Source: Prosthecobacter sp.
GTDB taxonomy: Bacteria; Verrucomicrobiota; Verrucomicrobiia; Verrucomicrobiales; Verrucomicrobiaceae
Assembly: GCF_020439865.1 (NCBI RefSeq)
Contig: NZ_JAGRPF010000220.1
Coordinates: forward strand, 32,111 to 96,110
DNA: 64,000 bases
Reading direction: 5' to 3'
Each line of letters begins with the position of its first letter. Position 1 is the stretch's first letter. Below the pieces are notes generated by a model. That model did not search any database. It was not told the DNA's origin and saw nothing but the letters and a program-made list of their open reading frames with translations. Below, one piece after another: positions 59,352 through 64,000 of this stretch. A program made the position numbers and the translations under genes.

Positions 59352-60299
59352 ATGTCGAACCTCGACTTCCTCAGCATCCTGTCCGTCGCCATACCCGTGT
59401 ATCTCACGATGGCCGCGGGGGCTGTGGCACGGCGCACGGGCTTGCTGAAGCCTGAAGCGGACGTGAGTCTGATGAAGCTTTCCGTGATGCTGCTGACGCC
59501 TGCACTCATCATCGAGCGCGTGGTGGGCAATGAATCGGTGATGAACATCGGTCCCGTCGCTGTTGCGGCCGGTCTGGGCTTCACACTCGTGGCGCTCAGC
59601 ATCGGCTTTTCGTATTTTGTGGCACCGATCATTGGTTTGAAGCGAGGCGAAGGCCGCCGCACGTTTGGCGTGGCCTGCGGTTTGCAAAACTACGGCTTCG
59701 TGGCCATTCCGATCGTCACGGCGCTGTTTCCGGACAAAGGCACGCTCGGTGTGCTGTTCACCTTCACGCTTGGCGTCGAAATCGCCTGCTGGACGGCGGG
59801 AGTCGGCATGCTGACGGGTTTTGACAAAGCACCGTGGCGTCTCGCGCTGAACGCGCCGGTTATCACGATCCTGAGTTCGCTCGCGCTGAACTTCACCGGC
59901 CTGCACGGCTACATTCCGGCGATGGCGCACAACACCTTCACGATGCTCGGTGCATGTGCGGTGCCGCTGGCGGTGTTGCTCATCGGCGCATCAATCGCCG
60001 ATCTGATCGGCCAGGAGCGAATGCAGTGGAAGGTGGCGGTGCTCAGCCCGGTGCTGCGGCTCGGCGTGCTGCCGTTCGGGTTCGTGGCGGCGGCGTATTA
60101 CCTGCCGGTGACAACCGAACTGAAACGCATCCTCATTGTGCAGGCCGCGATGCCTTCCGCTGTGTTCAACATCATGATCGCACGCATGTATGGCGGTCAC
60201 GCACCCACGGCAGTGCAGGTCGTCATCGCCACCACGGTCGTGAGCTGCGTCACCACGCCGATCGTCATCGCGTGGGGATTAAAACTCGTCGGCGCATGA
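59352..60299 (+). CDS. AEC (auxin efflux carrier) family transporter
   Basis: This 315-aa membrane protein has about ten hydrophobic helices in the two inverted halves typical of AEC carriers (residues 1-150 and 165-315). Marks: TMAAGAVARRTGLLKPEADVS at the start, CGLQNYGFVAIPIV near 113, and in the second half PLAVLLIGASIADL and AAMPSAVFNIMIARMYGG. Family knowledge: bacterial AEC proteins carry small organic acids such as malate or malonate, and the sequence does not tell which. Its stop overlaps the next transporter gene by 4 nt. Confidence 0.9.
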   Translation: MSNLDFLSILSVAIPVYLTMAAGAVARRTGLLKPEADVSLMKLSVMLLTPALIIERVVGNESVMNIGPVAVAAGLGFTLVALSIGFSYFVAPIIGLKRGEGRRTFGVACGLQNYGFVAIPIVTALFPDKGTLGVLFTFTLGVEIACWTAGVGMLTGFDKAPWRLALNAPVITILSSLALNFTGLHGYIPAMAHNTFTMLGACAVPLAVLLIGASIADLIGQERMQWKVAVLSPVLRLGVLPFGFVAAAYYLPVTTELKRILIVQAAMPSAVFNIMIARMYGGHAPTAVQVVIATTVVSCVTTPIVIAWGLKLVGA

Positions 60300-61198
60300 A
60301 CCTGCCGTGGTATCTGCTGCTGCCGCTGGGCGCTGCTGTGGGCTACTCCGTCGCGTCGCTGTTTTTGAAAAAGGCGCTCACGGAAGGCGCGCATCCGATG
60401 GCGTGCTTTCACATCAACAACTGGGCCTCGTCGCTCGTGTTCCTGCCGCTCGCGCTGCTGGAGAAGCAGCCGGTGGCCTGGCATCAATGGTATGTGCCCG
60501 TCGGGCTCGGCACGCTGTTCTTCATCGGGAGCTGGTTTACCTTCATCGCCATGCAGCGCGGCGATGTCTCGCTCGTCACGCCGGTGCTCGGATCGAAGGT
60601 CGTGTTCGTCGCTTTGAGCGCGAGCCTGCTCATCGCCGGCAGCATGAAGCCGCTCATGTGGATCGCCGCCATCATCACGACAGCGGGCATCTTCCTCATG
60701 AGCGCAACGGATTGGAAGACGCCGAAGGGTGCGCGTTTCGCGGGGCCTGTCGTCATGGCGCTCATCAGCGCGGCGATCTTCGCGTTTGCGGATGTGATTC
60801 TGCAAAAATGGGCGCCTGCCTTCGGCCCGCGCACGTTTCTCGCCATCCTCGCTCTCACCACCGGCGGGCTTTCGTTGTTTGCCATGGCGCTCATGCCCAA
60901 ACCGCCGCCGATGCCGTGGAATCGCGCCACGCAATGGTCCATCGGCGGCAGTTTGCTCATCGCGGCGCAATCGGTGGTCATGGGCATCTCGCTGGCGTTC
61001 TTCAATGACGCCATCGGCGTGAACGTCGTTTACGCCACGCGCGGTCTGTGGAGCCTGCTGGCCGTGGCCTGGCTTGGACCGCTCATCGGCAACCGCGAGC
61101 GCCACGAATCCGGACGTGCTTACGGCATCCGCATTCTTGCCGCCACACTGCTGCTGGCAGGCGTAATCTTTGCCGTGGTCGCACGGATGCGAATTTGA
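60296..61198 (+). CDS. EamA/DMT-family transporter
   Basis: This 300-aa protein has ten hydrophobic helices as two EamA halves. The first half holds AAVGYSVASLFLKKALTEG, GSWFTFIAMQRGDVSLVTPVLGS (an EamA signature with GDVS) and LIAGSMKPLMWIAAIITTAGIFLM. The second holds AIFAFADVILQKWA and NVVYATRGLWSLLAVAWLGP. DMT carriers move amino acids, purines or drugs; the substrate is unknown. Start by ATGA overlap with the AEC gene; longer upstream frames are antisense-like and not used. Confidence 0.9.
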   Translation: MNLPWYLLLPLGAAVGYSVASLFLKKALTEGAHPMACFHINNWASSLVFLPLALLEKQPVAWHQWYVPVGLGTLFFIGSWFTFIAMQRGDVSLVTPVLGSKVVFVALSASLLIAGSMKPLMWIAAIITTAGIFLMSATDWKTPKGARFAGPVVMALISAAIFAFADVILQKWAPAFGPRTFLAILALTTGGLSLFAMALMPKPPPMPWNRATQWSIGGSLLIAAQSVVMGISLAFFNDAIGVNVVYATRGLWSLLAVAWLGPLIGNRERHESGRAYGIRILAATLLLAGVIFAVVARMRI

Positions 61199-61261
61199 TT
61201 TGATCAAATCCACGCACGCAGGCGTCCAAACAGGTCAGCAAACCTCAAGCCTCCGACTGCC

Positions 61262-62404
61262 ATGCACTTTTCCCTGCGACTCGCGATGATCGTGCTCTTT
61301 GCGGCGTTCACCTGCCGCGCAGCCACCACGACTTCATCTTCGGAAAAAACAGCCTCCAAATCTGAAGCGATTGGTAAAAAGGAATCGCCCGCCAAGCCGG
61401 ATGAAAAACCGGTGGAACCCTCGAAAGCCGCAGTCTCCACGATCAGCATCGAGGACCTTCGTGACTTCGACAAGTATCCGAAGCAGGTGCAAAGCCTCGT
61501 GCAGAGCGCGCTCGCGCTCACGCATCTCGAACTCGGTTACCTCTATGGCTCGCACGATCCTGCGAAGGGCGGCATGGACTGCTCTGGCACCGTGTATCAC
61601 ATGCTGCACTTCCAGGGCTTGAAGGACGTGCCGCGTCAGTCCGACGAAATGTGCCAGTGGGTGGAAAAGAAAACGCAGCTCCACCTCACACCCACCGCCA
61701 CTGCTTTCGACAGCGACGAATTCGCCGACCTCAAACCCGGCGACCTGCTCTTCTGGACCAACACCACCGAGACCAAGCGCAAGCTGCCCGTCACGCACGT
61801 CATGATCTACCTCGGCAAACTCAAGAAGACCGGCAAACGCGTCGTCTTCGGCGCCAGCGACGGTCGCAGCTTCCATGGCGAACGCCGCAGCGGCGTTAGC
61901 GTGTTCGACTTCAACCTGCCCAAAGCCGAAAGCCCGTCACACTTCTACGGATACGGCCACGCTCCCGGCCTCGTGCCGAAGGAACCGAAACCTGTCATCG
62001 TAGCCGCCTCCAAAGCGGCGGATGACACGAAACCTGCAGCGGTTGAAAAGCCCGCGCCCAAATCGGAAGCAAAACCAGAGCTGCCCAAAGAAGAAGTGCG
62101 CAAGGCCGTCGCCATCGTCTCTGAAGCGAAACCCGAATCAAAAACCGACTCCACTGCGAAAACCACCAGCGCCGGGACCGAGGACAAAGTCGAAGTCAAA
62201 AAGGCCACCGTGGCCGACGCAACACCGAAGACCACCACGACCACCACGACCACCAAGCCCAAGACAACGACCACGAAAAAGAATACCACCACGGCTTCGA
62301 GCACGTCGACCAAACGCCGCACACCCGCTCCGCCACCGAAGAGCGTCTTGGAACGCAAAGTCGATCAGGCGGTGAGTTCGATCAGGCGGTTTTTCCGGAA
62401 TTGA
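61262..62404 (+). CDS. secreted NlpC/P60-type cysteine peptidase with Lys/Thr-rich tail
   Basis: This 380-aa protein has a signal peptide (residues 1-20, VLFAAFTCRAA), a Lys/Ser/Glu-rich linker, and then an NlpC/P60 domain. The catalytic Cys is in GGMDCSGTV (about residue 107), the His in LPVTHVMIYLG (about 179), with LKPGDLLFW between them. Family knowledge: such enzymes cut peptide stems of peptidoglycan. The last 130 residues are low-complexity (KPKTTTTKKNTTTASS and AAVEKPAPKSEAKPE). A basic end of that kind could bind the wall or LPS. Confidence 0.88.
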   Translation: MHFSLRLAMIVLFAAFTCRAATTTSSSEKTASKSEAIGKKESPAKPDEKPVEPSKAAVSTISIEDLRDFDKYPKQVQSLVQSALALTHLELGYLYGSHDPAKGGMDCSGTVYHMLHFQGLKDVPRQSDEMCQWVEKKTQLHLTPTATAFDSDEFADLKPGDLLFWTNTTETKRKLPVTHVMIYLGKLKKTGKRVVFGASDGRSFHGERRSGVSVFDFNLPKAESPSHFYGYGHAPGLVPKEPKPVIVAASKAADDTKPAAVEKPAPKSEAKPELPKEEVRKAVAIVSEAKPESKTDSTAKTTSAGTEDKVEVKKATVADATPKTTTTTTTTKPKTTTTKKNTTTASSTSTKRRTPAPPPKSVLERKVDQAVSSIRRFFRN

Positions 62405-62409
62405 AGGAT

Positions 62410-62886
62410 TCAAGAAATGTTGCGAGCGGACATGCGACCTTGTCCCAAGAAGTAAAACTCCAGAAATGCGCTAAAACTAGGCCAGTCAGGTTCCAGAGTT
62501 CCTTCCCGTAACTTCTCATCACTCCCTTCAAAATCGACGTCATACATTTCGTCCTTTAGCGTGTCATAGACAAGGACTGCATCAGCAACTTCGTCCGACA
62601 AAACCACGCATTGGTTGGGGAAACCATGAACATCACGGCATGTCTGCGTCAGTTCTTCGGCATGGCCGACAATATCCGCGAGCTCGAACGAGATATGTCG
62701 GCTGCCGAAACCGCCTTCGTATTTCCGAAAAAACTCAACAAACTCACGCGGCGGTGTTACTCCAAGGCGCGTCAGCGCTTCATCAACTTCCCAAGGCCGA
62801 TTTCTGAAGTAACAGCCTTTTGAATCGAGATACGACGTGATTTCGGGATTCATGGAATCGAAGAACTTTGAGAGCGGCCCAGTCAT
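62410..62886 (-). CDS. SMI1/KNR4 (SUKH) family protein
   Basis: This 158-aa protein has the SUKH layout: LTRLGVTPPREFVEFFRKYEGGFG near residues 42-65, followed by strands with ELADIVGH, and LREGTLEPDWPSFSAFLEFYFLG at the end. Family knowledge: many SUKH proteins give immunity against contact-dependent or secreted toxins, while others act as adaptors. Here there is no toxin gene beside it. The ATG overlaps the stop of the DapA-family gene by 4 nt, so the two are expressed together. Confidence 0.85.
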   Translation of the reverse strand: MTGPLSKFFDSMNPEITSYLDSKGCYFRNRPWEVDEALTRLGVTPPREFVEFFRKYEGGFGSRHISFELADIVGHAEELTQTCRDVHGFPNQCVVLSDEVADAVLVYDTLKDEMYDVDFEGSDEKLREGTLEPDWPSFSAFLEFYFLGQGRMSARNIS

Positions 62887-63893
62887 CGCAGCCACTCGTC
62901 GCGATGCGCATCGACGAAAACGTCATCGCTCAGATGCGTATAGGCGCGGCAGACGCGGTCGATTTCTTCGAGCTGGCCGGGGCTGAGGGATTCGTGCTCG
63001 TCGAGGCACCAGAGACCTTCGAGCAGGCCCTGACGGCGGAGGATTTCATGCAGACCGGCGATGCAGCCGCGGAAGACGTTCGCGGCGTCGAAGAAGGCCG
63101 CGTTGCTGTCGGTGACCTCGATGCCGAGACGCAGCAGCTCGGGTGTGACGTCGGCATTGCGGCAGCGTTCGAGCAGTTCGACCGCGCGCTGCGTCCACAC
63201 GGACCAGTGGCCGAGCAGGCCGCCGACGATGCGGCGTTCTTTGCCGTCGAAGCGGAACGGCGTTAGGAAGTCGGTGACGATGCTGTCGTCGTTGCCGGTG
63301 TAGAGCGCGATGTCATCGCGTCCGGCCTCGATCACGGCACGAACGACGTCGAGCGTCTGGTAGCGGTTGAATGGCGCGATCTTGATGGCGACGACGTTTT
63401 CGATTTCGGCGAAACGACGCCAGAACGAATGACGCAGCACGCGTCCGCCGACGCTGGGCTGAAGATAAAACCCCACAACCGGCAGCACTTCGGCCACGGT
63501 GCGACAGTGCGCGATCATTTCGTCCTCGGAGGCATCACGCATCGCGCCGAGGCTGAGCAAACCGGCGTGATAGCCAAGCGAACGCAACAACTCGGCCTCG
63601 CTCGCGGCCTGCTTCGTCATTCCGCAGATGCCGCCGATGCGCACGAGCGGTTTCTCGGCACGATCCATCTCTTCCTTCGCGAGTTCGAGCACTGGACGAA
63701 ACAAACCGACTTTTGGATCGCGAATGGCAAACTGCGTCGTGTGCACGCCGACGGCGAGTCCGCCGACACCAGCGGCGATGTAGTAGCGCGAGAGCGCCCG
63801 CTGACGACGTTCGTCGAGTTTGCGCTGCGCATTCAACGCAAGCGGATGCGCGGGAATGGCGATGCCGTGTTGTAGCTGCTGGCGGAAACTCAT
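62883..63893 (-). CDS. dihydrodipicolinate-synthase-family aldolase/lyase
   Basis: This 336-aa protein has the (beta/alpha)8 pattern of the DapA/NAL family. Marks are GIAIPAHPLALNAQRKLDERRQRAL (start), GVGGLAVGVHTTQFAI, VVGFYLQPSVGG (Tyr context) and VAIKIAPFNRY, with the Schiff-base Lys at about residue 170. It is longer than DapA (about 290 aa), with a C-terminal extension. It may be a sugar-acid or keto-acid lyase instead of the lysine-pathway enzyme. ATGA overlaps at both ends join it to the SUKH gene and to the partial gene at the right edge. Confidence 0.8.
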   Translation of the reverse strand: MSFRQQLQHGIAIPAHPLALNAQRKLDERRQRALSRYYIAAGVGGLAVGVHTTQFAIRDPKVGLFRPVLELAKEEMDRAEKPLVRIGGICGMTKQAASEAELLRSLGYHAGLLSLGAMRDASEDEMIAHCRTVAEVLPVVGFYLQPSVGGRVLRHSFWRRFAEIENVVAIKIAPFNRYQTLDVVRAVIEAGRDDIALYTGNDDSIVTDFLTPFRFDGKERRIVGGLLGHWSVWTQRAVELLERCRNADVTPELLRLGIEVTDSNAAFFDAANVFRGCIAGLHEILRRQGLLEGLWCLDEHESLSPGQLEEIDRVCRAYTHLSDDVFVDAHRDEWLR

Positions 63894-64000
63894 GGCGGGC
63901 TGGCTTTGATCCAGCCACGGAGCATGTCGCGCAAGACGCCCATTTCACGGAAAAGCTGTGCGAGGTCGTTGTGAAAATGCTCGAAGCACCACGGCCCGCG
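63890..64000 (-). CDS. C-terminal end of an unknown protein (gene continues past the right edge)
   Basis: The last 36 residues are visible (ending LRDMLRGWIKASPP), rich in Phe, Arg and Trp. The stop overlaps the ATG of the DapA-family gene by 4 nt, so it is the upstream partner in that operon. Too short to name. A hexameric or oxidoreductase C-terminus would be compatible but not shown. Confidence 0.6.
   Translation of the reverse strand, partial: RGPWCFEHFHNDLAQLFREMGVLRDMLRGWIKASPP

Noticed and set aside
59834..60295. Long N-terminal extension of the EamA transporter
   Set aside because: It overlaps the AEC gene in another frame and the true start is the ATGA overlap at 60296.
62361..62390. 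13-bp direct repeat TCGATCAGGCGGT with period 17
   Set aside because: It falls in the basic C-terminal end of the NlpC/P60 gene, in different frames, with no other sign of a mobile or attachment site.
62410..62886. SUKH gene as part of a toxin-immunity system
   Set aside because: No toxin, Rhs, CDI or T6SS gene is visible; its partner is a DapA-family enzyme.
1..64000. CRISPR arrays, insertion sequences, prophage or integrase genes
   Set aside because: No spaced repeats, transposase, integrase or phage structural motifs were recognised on either strand.

Overview
The window reads as high-GC chromosome of a Gram-negative member of the PVC group, most likely Verrucomicrobiota. This rests on protein families rather than any marker gene. 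It has several secreted families typical of Verrucomicrobia and Planctomycetes (DUF1501, DUF1552, the PSCyt1/DUF1592-type haem proteins, DUF1080, FGly sulfatases, sialidase-like propellers). It also has a Gram-negative osmoregulated-glucan synthase and housekeeping genes in arrangements that are neither proteobacterial nor firmicute. Nothing marks a recent mobile element, prophage, CRISPR array or rRNA operon. One tRNA gene (Cys, GCA) was found. No stretch over 300 bases lacks a gene or gene remnant.

Left part (1-22 kb), mainly secreted and degradative: a sialidase-like gene running off the left edge; a sigma factor with a long membrane-spanning C-terminus; an SMP-30/PSCyt/DUF1552 set; a carbohydrate-active beta-propeller protein; three collinear unknown exported proteins ending in a TPR protein; an esterase; a decayed sulfatase; and an unknown exported protein. 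Then comes a tight minus-strand operon in which five genes (sulfatase, unknown beta protein, metallophosphoesterase, ceramidase-like, DUF1080) each overlap the next by 4 nt (ATGA). Two or three gene remnants lie in this part.

Middle (22-42 kb): tRNA-Cys, queG, a dynamin-like GTPase divergent from a UbiA-like membrane protein, a DUF1501 protein, an SHD1-metallopeptidase, an OpgH operon, a four-EF-hand protein, the haem block ccsA/hemX-hemA-hemC, apt and glnD.

Right part (42-64 kb): the rpmH-rnpA-yidD-yidC-jag operon without dnaA, rplS, nadC, an ECF sigma factor with a small membrane partner, infA with an unusual Arg/Gly/Pro extension, a DEDD exonuclease-like protein, glmS behind a foldable leader, a two-gene unit (FAD oxidoreductase plus YtqB/MnmM-type methyltransferase) that looks like a tRNA wobble-uridine pathway, two transporters, an NlpC/P60 protein, a SUKH protein and a DapA-family protein. 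Many starts here have a pyrimidine-rich upstream sequence and no Shine-Dalgarno motif, so several starts were chosen from signal peptides, family length or ATGA overlaps.
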